A DNA stretch of 13,854 bases from Geminicoccus sp036263595. GTDB taxonomy: Bacteria; Pseudomonadota; Alphaproteobacteria; Geminicoccales; Geminicoccaceae. Position 1 is the stretch's first letter, and every line of letters begins with the position of its first letter. A program made the position numbers and the translations under genes. The stretch covers positions 1-13,854 of the forward strand of contig NZ_DATAGQ010000183.1 in assembly GCF_036263595.1 (NCBI RefSeq). The letters are read 5' to 3'. Positions 1 through 6,277 of this stretch are shown piece after piece. Below the pieces are notes generated by a model, which saw only the letters and a list, made by a program, of their open reading frames with translations, was not told the origin of the DNA and searched no databases.

Positions 1-135
1 TGCTCGCCTACAACTGCGCCCGCCGACTGAAGACCCTCAAAGGCAAAAGCCCCTACGAGTTCATCTGTCAGCAGTGGACCATCGAGCCACAGCGGTTCAA
101 AACCAACCCATACCATCACAATCCGGGACTAAACA
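1..135 (+). mobile_element. Right end of an IS481-family insertion sequence
   Basis: The window begins inside an insertion sequence whose transposase reading frame runs off the left edge. Read inward from the kdpB side, the element begins TGTTTAGTCCCGG, and the 5'-TGT end is typical of IS481-family terminal inverted repeats. The boundary at 135/136 is placed there because kdpB coding sense continues up to it and because the next six bases, GCTAGG, fit the NCTAGN target known for Bordetella IS481. The left end and the second copy of the target lie outside the window, so the inverted repeat and the duplication cannot be confirmed here. Confidence 0.8.
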
Positions 136-140
136 GCTAG
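3..140 (+). CDS. IS481-family transposase, C-terminal fragment (cut by window edge)
   Basis: The last 46 codons of a DDE transposase are visible. The reading contains LAYNCARRLKTLKGKSPYEF, then a WTIEPQRF segment, and ends NPYHHNPGLNS followed by TAG. The YN..RRL..L.G.SPYE pattern and the PGLN tail are characteristic of the C-terminus of IS481-family transposases, which mobilise the element by cut-and-paste or related DDE chemistry. The catalytic DDE residues lie outside the window. The stop codon at 138-140 falls beyond the inferred IS end and would be supplied by the target CTAG. The family call is firm; whether the whole enzyme is intact cannot be judged. Confidence 0.85.
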   Translation, partial: LAYNCARRLKTLKGKSPYEFICQQWTIEPQRFKTNPYHHNPGLNS

Positions 141-1184
141 GAGTACGATGGAGCGGCCCTCCGGCGTCTCGTCCGCCATGCTGGCGATCAGCGCCGCCTC
201 GGCGAGCGCCGTTACCTCGACGCTGCCAATCGGGCGAAACTCGCTCGCTTGACGATCACCGATCGTGATCGTGCCGGTCTTGTCGAGCAGCAGCACGTCG
301 ACGTCGCCCGCCGCCTCCACCGCTCGCCCCGATTTGGCGAGCACGTTGAACCGTACCAGCCGGTCCATGCCGGCAATGCCGATGGCCGACAGCAACGCTG
401 CGATGGTCGTCGGGATGAGGGTGATCAGCAGCGCGGCCAGGACGGCGATCGGGATGCTGCCCCCCGCATAGGCAGCGAAGCTCGGGATGGTGCTCACCGC
501 AATCAGGAAGATGATCGTCAGCCCGACGAGCAGGATGGTGAGCGCGATCTCGTTGGGCGTCTTCTGCCGCTCGGCGCCCTCCACCAGCGCGATCATCCGG
601 TCGAGGAAGCCCTGGCCTGGCTCCTGTGTCACCCGGACCTTGATCCGGTCCGAGATGACACGCGTGCCAGCTGTCACCGCCGAGCGATCGCCGCCCGCCT
701 CGCGGATCACGGGCGCGGACTCGCCAGTGATGGCCGCTTCGTTCACGGAGGCAACGCCGTCCACCACCTCGCCATCAGCTGGGATAAGGTCGCCCGCCTC
801 GACCAGCACCAAGTCGCCGCGGACCAGCTGCGCAGCGCCGACCATTTCCCAGGTCTCACTGCTCCCGATCAGCCGCTTCGCGCTCAGCTCCGACTTGGTG
901 GCGCGCAGCGAGGCTGCCTGCGCGCGCCCACGCCCCTCCGCGAGCGCCTCGGCAAACGTACCAAACAGCACGGTCAGCCACAGCCACACGATAAGCTGGA
1001 TCTGGAATTTGGCCGATAGCGGCTCGTCACCGACCAGCAGGAGCAGGATGAGCAGCGAAGCCACGACCCCGGTGGTGAACATCACCGGGTTGCGGACGAG
1101 CTGGCGCGGATCGAGCTTGCGAAAGGCGTCGCCGATCGCAGGAACGACCAGTTTGGCCGAGAACATGCTTTTGGCATCGGACAT
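129..1184 (-). pseudogene. kdpB: kdpB, K+-transporting ATPase subunit B, truncated by IS insertion
   Basis: KdpB is the P-type ATPase subunit that powers the KdpFABC high-affinity K+ uptake complex in the inner membrane. The remaining part has N-terminal membrane segments (about residues 37-55 and 62-80), the actuator-domain TGES motif, a proline-containing membrane segment, and the phosphorylation motif DKTGTIT with the acceptor at Asp301. It then runs through DETPEGRSIV and stops. Native sequence ends near residue 350 (position 136), and an IS-derived Val codon and TAG end the frame at 129. A normal KdpB is about 680 residues, so most of the nucleotide-binding domain, the GDGxNDAP hinge and the last membrane helices are missing; the product cannot be a working pump. 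The start at 1184 is chosen because GAGGA, overlapping the kdpA stop codon, lies 8 bases upstream and the protein begins MSDAKS. The frame stays open further upstream, but only inside kdpA. The other half of the gene, and kdpC, may lie beyond the IS. Confidence 0.93.
136..141. other. Inferred IS481 target site GCTAGG
   Basis: These six bases sit between the inferred IS end (...CTAAACA) and uninterrupted kdpB sequence. They match NCTAGN, the 6-bp target that IS481 of Bordetella is known to duplicate. On the kdpB strand they read CCTAGC and encode part of the Leu-Ala that follows GRSIV, where family members have a similar SIVxLA, so they appear to be original kdpB sequence. The matching copy at the other IS end is not in the window. 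Confidence 0.6.
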
Positions 1185-1195
1185 GAATGACGTCC

Positions 1196-2899
1196 TCAGA
1201 ACAGCTGGCCGCGAATCATCGCGACATGGTCGGCCACGGGTCCTAGCGCGAGGCTCGGCAGGAAGGTCAAGCCACCGAGGATCAGGATCATGCCGATGAG
1301 CAGGCCCACCCAGAGCGGGCCGGTGGTCGGGATCGAGCCCGGACCTGCCGGCGTATGCTGCTTGGCGGCGAGGCTGCCGGCGATGGCGAGCACAGGCACG
1401 ATCACGAAGAACCGCCCGAGCCACATCGCTGCGCCCAGCAGCCCGTTATAGAAGGGCGTCCCCACCGACAGACCTGCGAAGGCGGAGCCGTTGTTTCCGG
1501 TCGCGGAGGTGAAGGCGTAGAGGATCTCGGAAAAGCCATGAGGGCCAGCATTCCTTAGCCCGGCCAGCCCGACAGGCAGCACCGCCGCGATCGCTGTTCC
1601 GCCTAGGATGCAGAGCGGGAGGACCGCGATCGCGAGCACCGCGAGCTTCACCTCCCGCGCCTCGATCTTCTTGCCTACATACTCCGGCGTGCGGCCGACC
1701 ATCAGGCCGGCCACGAACACGGCGAGGACCGCGAAGAGAAGGAAGCCGTAGATGCCGGCACCTACCCCGCCCACGATGATCTCGCCCAGCTGGATGTTGA
1801 ACAATGTCACCAGCCCACCAAGCGGCGTGAAGCTGTCATGCATGGCATTCACTGCGCCACAGGACGCGGCGGTCGTGACCACCGCGAATAGCGCCGACGC
1901 GGCGATCCCGAAGCGGGTCTCCTTGCCTTCCAGATTTGGCCCTCCGACCCCCAGCTGATGGAGGACAGGGTTGCCTGCAGCCTCGGCGGCGTAAGCGATC
2001 GCCACGCCAGCCAGGAACAGCAACGCCATAGTGACCAGGATCGGCCAGCCCTGGCGTGTGTCGCCGACAGCCTTGCCAAACGTCCATGTCAGCCCGACTC
2101 CGATCAGGAAGATCGACAGCATCTGGACGATGTTGGTGAGCGCGGTCGGGTTCTCGAACGGGTGCGCCGAGTTGGCGTTGAAGAAGCCGCCGCCGTTGGT
2201 GCCGAGCATCTTGATTGCTTCCTGGCTCGCCACCGGCCCGACCGCGATCGTCTGGCGCGTACCTTCGAGCGTCGTCGCATCGACACTGCCGACGAGAGTC
2301 TGGGGCACCCCGCTCGCGATCAGGAACAGGGCGTAGACGACGCAGATCGGCAGCAGCAGGTAGAGCGTGATCCGGGTGATGTCGGCCCAGAAGTTGCCGA
2401 TGCCGTTCGCTTGCCGGCGTGCGAAGCCGCGAAACATCGCGAAGGCGATGGCGATGCCCGTGGCTCCCGAGAGGAAGTTCTGGGTCGCAAGGCCCAGCAT
2501 CTGGGCCAGGTTCGACAGGGTCGACTCGCCGCCGTACCACTGCCAGTTGGTATTTGTCGTGAAGCTGACGGCGATGTTGAATGCGCCGTCAGCGCCTACG
2601 GCGCCAAAGCCGCGATCGTTGAGCGGCAGCACGGCCTGGAGCCGAAGCACCGCGTAGGTGAACACCAGCATCACCAACTTGAAGAGCAGCATGTTGAGCG
2701 CATAGCGCCGCCAGCTCTGGTCCTCATCGGGATCGATACCCGCAAGCCGGTAGAACCCGCGCTCGATGGGCCCGAGTAACACGTGCATCGGTGTCCGCCG
2801 TCCTTCATAGAGCGTGAACAGCCAGTGACCCATGGGCTTGGCACACAGCCCGAGGATGGCGACGAAGACGGCGATCAGTGCCCAGCCTTCCGGAGTCAT
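1196..2899 (-). CDS. kdpA: K+-transporting ATPase subunit A (KdpA)
   Basis: KdpA is the K+-binding channel-like subunit of the KdpFABC inner-membrane pump. The 567 residues match the usual length. It is strongly hydrophobic, with about ten membrane segments. All four selectivity-filter loops are visible: SFTTNTNWQ near residues 112-120, GTNGGGFFNANSAHPFENP near 233-251, TTAASCGAVNAMHDSF near 342-357, and SATGNNGSAFAGL near 465-477. The ATG at 2899 follows a GAGGA placed over the kdpF stop codon, 10 bases after kdpF ends. The gene ends 11 bases before kdpB starts. Nothing in kdpA looks damaged, but with kdpB broken downstream it probably has no working partner. The family identity is certain. 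Confidence 0.98.
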   Translation of the reverse strand: MTPEGWALIAVFVAILGLCAKPMGHWLFTLYEGRRTPMHVLLGPIERGFYRLAGIDPDEDQSWRRYALNMLLFKLVMLVFTYAVLRLQAVLPLNDRGFGAVGADGAFNIAVSFTTNTNWQWYGGESTLSNLAQMLGLATQNFLSGATGIAIAFAMFRGFARRQANGIGNFWADITRITLYLLLPICVVYALFLIASGVPQTLVGSVDATTLEGTRQTIAVGPVASQEAIKMLGTNGGGFFNANSAHPFENPTALTNIVQMLSIFLIGVGLTWTFGKAVGDTRQGWPILVTMALLFLAGVAIAYAAEAAGNPVLHQLGVGGPNLEGKETRFGIAASALFAVVTTAASCGAVNAMHDSFTPLGGLVTLFNIQLGEIIVGGVGAGIYGFLLFAVLAVFVAGLMVGRTPEYVGKKIEAREVKLAVLAIAVLPLCILGGTAIAAVLPVGLAGLRNAGPHGFSEILYAFTSATGNNGSAFAGLSVGTPFYNGLLGAAMWLGRFFVIVPVLAIAGSLAAKQHTPAGPGSIPTTGPLWVGLLIGMILILGGLTFLPSLALGPVADHVAMIRGQLF

Positions 2900-2909
2900 G
2901 GCGGATTCC

Positions 2910-2999
2910 TCAGAAGCGCTCGGGCCGCACGAGGACGGCTAGGAGGTAGACGAGCAGGCAAGCTGCGGTGATGCCCGCGAGCAGCAGATGGACGCCCAT
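2910..2999 (-). CDS. kdpF: K+-transporting ATPase subunit F (KdpF), 29 aa
   Basis: KdpF is a tiny single-helix inner-membrane peptide that stabilises the KdpABC complex. The frame gives 29 residues beginning MGVHLLLAGITAAC, continuing through a hydrophobic LLVYLLAVLV stretch, and ending RPERF. This is the expected size and layout of KdpF: a short N-terminus, one helix, then a charged end. It lies 10 bases upstream of kdpA and 3 bases downstream of another small ORF, with AGAAGG as a likely ribosome binding site inside that ORF. Position and shape make the assignment secure, although a sequence this short carries little independent signal. Confidence 0.9.
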   Translation of the reverse strand: MGVHLLLAGITAACLLVYLLAVLVRPERF

Positions 3000-3002
3000 G
3001 GC

Positions 3003-3086
3003 TCAGGCCTTCTCGCAGAGACGGACGAACGTGAGCGTCGCGAGAAAGAGCGTGCCAAGCATGGTAAGCCAGATGACATCGGACAT
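3003..3086 (-). CDS. Small predicted membrane peptide leading the kdp operon, 27 aa
   Basis: This ORF begins MSDVIWLTMLGTLFLATLT and ends FVRLCEKA. It has one predicted transmembrane helix with a basic/acidic C-terminal tail. It ends 3 bases before kdpF (TGA, gcc, ATG), which suggests translational coupling, and it would be the first gene of the kdp transcript. Small peptides of this shape occur just upstream of kdpF in other proteobacteria, to my recollection, but without an assigned function. It could be an extra small subunit, a regulatory leader peptide, or a diverged KdpF duplicate; nothing in the sequence decides this. Translation is supported by its compact fit in the operon, not by a strong ribosome binding site. 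Confidence 0.65.
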   Translation of the reverse strand: MSDVIWLTMLGTLFLATLTFVRLCEKA

Positions 3087-3145
3087 GGATCGACCCTCGA
3101 ACAAGCACCGCCCGATGGCGGCGGACCTGTCAGCTACTGCGTTCT

Positions 3146-3187
3146 GCCGTTAAGGATCGACGGCGAAAGCAGCATCCAGCCGTTAAG
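3146..3187. promoter_or_regulatory. Direct repeat GCCGTTAAG, candidate KdpE-type operator
   Basis: The nine bases GCCGTTAAG occur at 3146-3154 and again at 3179-3187. The start-to-start spacing is 33 bases, about three helical turns. On the kdpF strand each copy reads CTTAACGGC, and some similarity extends on both sides. They sit in the 163-bp divergent region between the kdp operon (starting at 3086) and kdpD (starting at 3250). OmpR-family regulators such as KdpE bind tandem direct repeats, so this is a reasonable operator candidate. I do not see a convincing -35/-10 pair on either strand. Confidence 0.35.
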
Positions 3188-3205
3188 ATTCCATATAGCC
3201 GGGCA

Positions 3206-3235
3206 GTTCGGCATGGTGCCCGAGGCCGGCCGAAC
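3206..3235 (+). promoter_or_regulatory. Inverted repeat in the kdpD leader
   Basis: GTTCGGC at 3206-3212 is complementary to GCCGAAC at 3229-3235, with a 16-base spacer, ending 14 bases before the kdpD ATG. It could be a weak stem in the kdpD mRNA leader or a two-fold operator. The region is GC-rich, so a 7-base match may arise by chance. Confidence 0.25.
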
Positions 3236-3249
3236 CTACACCCGGTGCG

Positions 3250-5910
3250 ATGACTGCTCGCGATGAACGCCCGTCACCTGATGCCTTGCTCCGCGCAGCC
3301 CGCCGCGAGGGGCGCGGGCGGCTGAAGATTTTTCTTGGCGCGGCTCCAGGCGTCGGGAAGACGTTCGAGATGCTTCGAGAAGGTGCGGAGCGCCTGAGGG
3401 CTGGCGTCGAAACGGTTATCGCCGTGGTCGAGACGCACGGGCGCGCCGAGACCGAGGCCCTGGTCGAGCCGTTCGAGATCGTGCCTCGAAAGGAGATCGA
3501 GTATCAGGGACATCGGCTGGAGGAGATGGACCTCGACGCCGTGCTCGCCCGCCGGCCAAAGCTCGCGCTCGTCGACGAACTCGCGTACAGCAACGTCGAG
3601 GGCAGTCGCCACCCGAAGCGCTGGCAGGATGTGCAGGAGCTGCGGGACGCCGGCATCGATGTCTATACCACGCTGAACGTCCAGCACGTTGAGAGCCTGA
3701 ACGACGTCGTCGCCAGCTTCACGCGCGTGCGCGTACGGGAAACGGTGCCGGACTCGGTTTTCGACGATGCAGAGATCGAACTCGTGGACCTGCCGCCCGA
3801 CGAGCTCATCGAGCGGCTGAAGGAAGGCAAGGTCTACATCCCGACGGAGGCCTCGCGGGCGCTGGGGCACTTCTTTTCCAAGGCAAACCTGTCGGCACTG
3901 CGCGAGATGGCGCTCAGGCGTGCGGCGCTAAGCGTCGACCGCGCCATGCTCGACCACCTCGACGAGTTCGCCCTGCCCGGAACCTTCGGTGCCGGCGAGC
4001 GCGTGCTGGTCGCTGTCAACGAGTTGCCAGGCGCAGACACGCTTGTGCGCGCCGGGAAGCGGCTGGCCGACGCGCTCAAGGCGCCCTGGCAGGTGATCTT
4101 CATCGAGACGCCACGCGCCGCGAGCTTTGGCGCGAACGAAAAGCGGCGCGTCGCCGATACGCTGCAACTGGCGGCGACGCTGGGCGCCACGGTCGCGGCC
4201 GTGCCCGCCGAGAGCGTCGTCGGGGGCCTCCGAACCCACATTGCCGGCATGCGGACGACCCAGCTCGTCCTGGGCAAGTCGGTCCGCAGCTGGTGGTTCG
4301 AGCTCCTTCACGGATCGGTCGTGAACACCATGTTGCGGACCAGCGAAGGCTTGGCCGTGCATGTGATTCCGGCAGGTGCAAAGGCAGACAAACGCGAAGG
4401 AGAGAGTACACGAAAGCTCCAGCTCGGTCGCGGAACTGACCATGGAATCAGTGTTCTTCTTGTTGCGTTGACTGTCGGGATTGGCCGTCTGGCGGAGCCT
4501 TTCATCGGCGCCGGTGGGATTGACCTCCTCTTCCTGCTCCCGGTTATTGCCTCCTCCTTCCGCTTCGGCTTCGGGCCGGGTGTGGTGACGGCTCTGCTAG
4601 CTGGCCTGGGCTACAATTTTTTCTTCCTAGGTCCGCTCTACACCTTCACGATCACCGAGCCGCAAAGCCTGCTGACCTTCTTTGTGTTGACCGGCCTCGC
4701 CCTGTTCACCGCCAATCTCACAGCTCGCTTGAAAGCGCGCGCCACGCTCGGAACGCGCAGCGCCCACGAGAACGCGGCGGTCGCAGCCTTTGGCCAGGCG
4801 CTGGCCCGCGTCTCCGACTGGGAGGGTACAAGCTGTGTCGTGTGCGAGGAGATGTCACGCCTCCTCGGCTTGTCCGTCATTCTCCTGGTCAAGCGAGAAG
4901 GCCAGCTCCAGCGGGTAGCCGCATGTCCAAAAGACGCTCCCGCCCTCGGCATCATCGACATTGCGGCTGCCGAATGGGCCTGGGGCAATGGCGAACCTGG
5001 CGGCGTCGGCACGGGAACCTTGGTGTCTGCCGACTGGCAGTTCCACCCCCTCAGCACCAGCCTGGGCGTTCTCGCCGTCGTCGGCTTGTCCAATCCCGAG
5101 GGCCGGGAACCCGTCATGGCCGATCGTGCAGTTCTTCTAGCGACCCTTCTCGGCCAGGCTGCCCTCGCGCACGAACGCCTGCGGCTGGAGGACGATGTCC
5201 GGCAGATGAGCGTCCTCAAAGAGCGCGATCGCCTCCGTGCCGCTCTACTGTCGTCGATTGGGCACGATCTTCGCACCCCGCTCACTTCAGTCGCTGCCGC
5301 GGTCGATGCGATCGCCAATGCGCATCCCGACGAACAGGCCGTGCCGATCGCACGGGCAGAAATGGCCCGCTTGCGCCGATTTCTCGACAACCTCGTTGGC
5401 ATGGTGCGCATCGACGCGGGCGAGCTTGAGCTGTCGCTGGAACCGATCGACCTGACCGATGCCGTCGCGAGCGCTGCGCACGACCTCAGAGACCTGCTTC
5501 ACGGCCACCGGATCGACCTCCAGGTCCCCACCAACCTTCCTTTGGTCGATGCGGATCCAAGACTGTTGCACCACATCCTGCTCAATTTGTTAGCCAACGC
5601 AGCCGTACATGGGGGCAACGGAAAGGCCATCACGATCGCAGGTGAACGCGAACGGCAGCACGTGCTGCTTTCCATCAAGGATGACGGACCGGGGCTGCCT
5701 GTTGGCGCCGAGCACCGCCTCTTCGAAACGTTCAGCCGTGGTGAGGGCGGGGACAGGGCTGGCGGAAGTGGGCTAGGGCTGGCGATTGTGAAGGGATTTG
5801 CCGATGCGATGAACGTGGAGGTCGAAGCCCGGAACCACATCGATGGTGGGGCCGTCTTCCGCCTCCGCTTCAAGCTAGGTGCTTCCCGAAGTATGATCAG
5901 CCATCGCTGA
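3250..5910 (+). CDS. kdpD: Sensor histidine kinase KdpD (K+/turgor sensing)
   Basis: KdpD is the inner-membrane kinase that senses K+ limitation and phosphorylates KdpE to switch on kdp transcription. The 886 residues are full length. The N-terminal KdpD domain has a Walker A motif GAAPGVGKT (30-38), a Walker B-like LALVDELAYSN (105-115), and TTLNVQHVESLN (140-151). A universal-stress-protein-like domain spans about 250-375. The four-helix DUF4118 membrane block covers about 398-492, and a GAF-like domain about 510-640. The kinase core has an H-box GHDLRTPLTS with His672, an N-box around Asn783, DDGPGL (811-816) and GGSGLGLAIVKG (838-849). All catalytic boxes are intact. The ATG at 3250 gives the normal N-terminus, although the ribosome binding site is weak. 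It is transcribed divergently from the kdp operon, and no response regulator follows it. Its native target operon is broken in this window. Confidence 0.96.
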   Translation: MTARDERPSPDALLRAARREGRGRLKIFLGAAPGVGKTFEMLREGAERLRAGVETVIAVVETHGRAETEALVEPFEIVPRKEIEYQGHRLEEMDLDAVLARRPKLALVDELAYSNVEGSRHPKRWQDVQELRDAGIDVYTTLNVQHVESLNDVVASFTRVRVRETVPDSVFDDAEIELVDLPPDELIERLKEGKVYIPTEASRALGHFFSKANLSALREMALRRAALSVDRAMLDHLDEFALPGTFGAGERVLVAVNELPGADTLVRAGKRLADALKAPWQVIFIETPRAASFGANEKRRVADTLQLAATLGATVAAVPAESVVGGLRTHIAGMRTTQLVLGKSVRSWWFELLHGSVVNTMLRTSEGLAVHVIPAGAKADKREGESTRKLQLGRGTDHGISVLLVALTVGIGRLAEPFIGAGGIDLLFLLPVIASSFRFGFGPGVVTALLAGLGYNFFFLGPLYTFTITEPQSLLTFFVLTGLALFTANLTARLKARATLGTRSAHENAAVAAFGQALARVSDWEGTSCVVCEEMSRLLGLSVILLVKREGQLQRVAACPKDAPALGIIDIAAAEWAWGNGEPGGVGTGTLVSADWQFHPLSTSLGVLAVVGLSNPEGREPVMADRAVLLATLLGQAALAHERLRLEDDVRQMSVLKERDRLRAALLSSIGHDLRTPLTSVAAAVDAIANAHPDEQAVPIARAEMARLRRFLDNLVGMVRIDAGELELSLEPIDLTDAVASAAHDLRDLLHGHRIDLQVPTNLPLVDADPRLLHHILLNLLANAAVHGGNGKAITIAGERERQHVLLSIKDDGPGLPVGAEHRLFETFSRGEGGDRAGGSGLGLAIVKGFADAMNVEVEARNHIDGGAVFRLRFKLGASRSMISHR

Positions 5911-6277
5911 CGCATTCGCGAGCGTGGCAGCGGCCCATTCAGGGCCTTGGCATCTTCTCATGTGAATGGACCGGCAGGTTTCGTTGGCCAGCACGGATGC
6001 CTGATCAGACGTGCATAGGGTTGCCCAAGAGCGTGCTCTCTCCGCCAAGATGCTTCGACTTGCGCCTGCACCCTTTTTTGCGCCAAGCGCGACGCTTGGC
6101 TCGACCTCATGAAAGGCGCGAAAAGCCACGATGCTGAAAATGCCGCGAAATACCACTTGCCGCGGGCAACCTGACTTTGTGCCCGGTGCGTGTTGTTCGC
6201 ACAGACCGCGTATCTGCCATTGTCCCCTTGAGGAAGCCCAAGCCTGTGGCACCGGCTGCCGCGCTCCTCGCCGCGTC
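5911..6277. other. Gene-free stretch between convergent kdpD and the hybrid kinase
   Basis: No recognisable gene is seen in these 367 bases. Open frames on the minus strand (for example 5958-6277 and 5911-6252) have no recognisable motifs and look incidental. The stretch contains a perfect 8-bp inverted repeat, GCCAAGCG-cga-CGCTTGGC, at 6082-6100, next to a run of six T at 6074-6079. The T run is on the 5' side of the stem on the plus strand (A run 3' on the minus strand), so it does not fit an intrinsic terminator in either direction. No kdpE remnant could be recognised. Confidence 0.5.

Noticed and set aside
249..1299. Long plus-strand open frames opposite kdpB
   Set aside because: They are antisense to kdpB, whose motifs (TGES, DKTGTIT) are unmistakable; open antisense frames are expected at this GC content.
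1185..1424. N-terminal extension of KdpB into kdpA
   Set aside because: The extra 80 residues are Arg-rich out-of-frame kdpA sequence; the MSDAKS start has a GAGGA ribosome binding site at the kdpA stop.
6074..6100. Intrinsic terminator between kdpD and the hybrid kinase
   Set aside because: The stem is perfect, but the T run precedes it on the plus strand and becomes an A run after it on the minus strand, so no U tract follows the stem in either direction.
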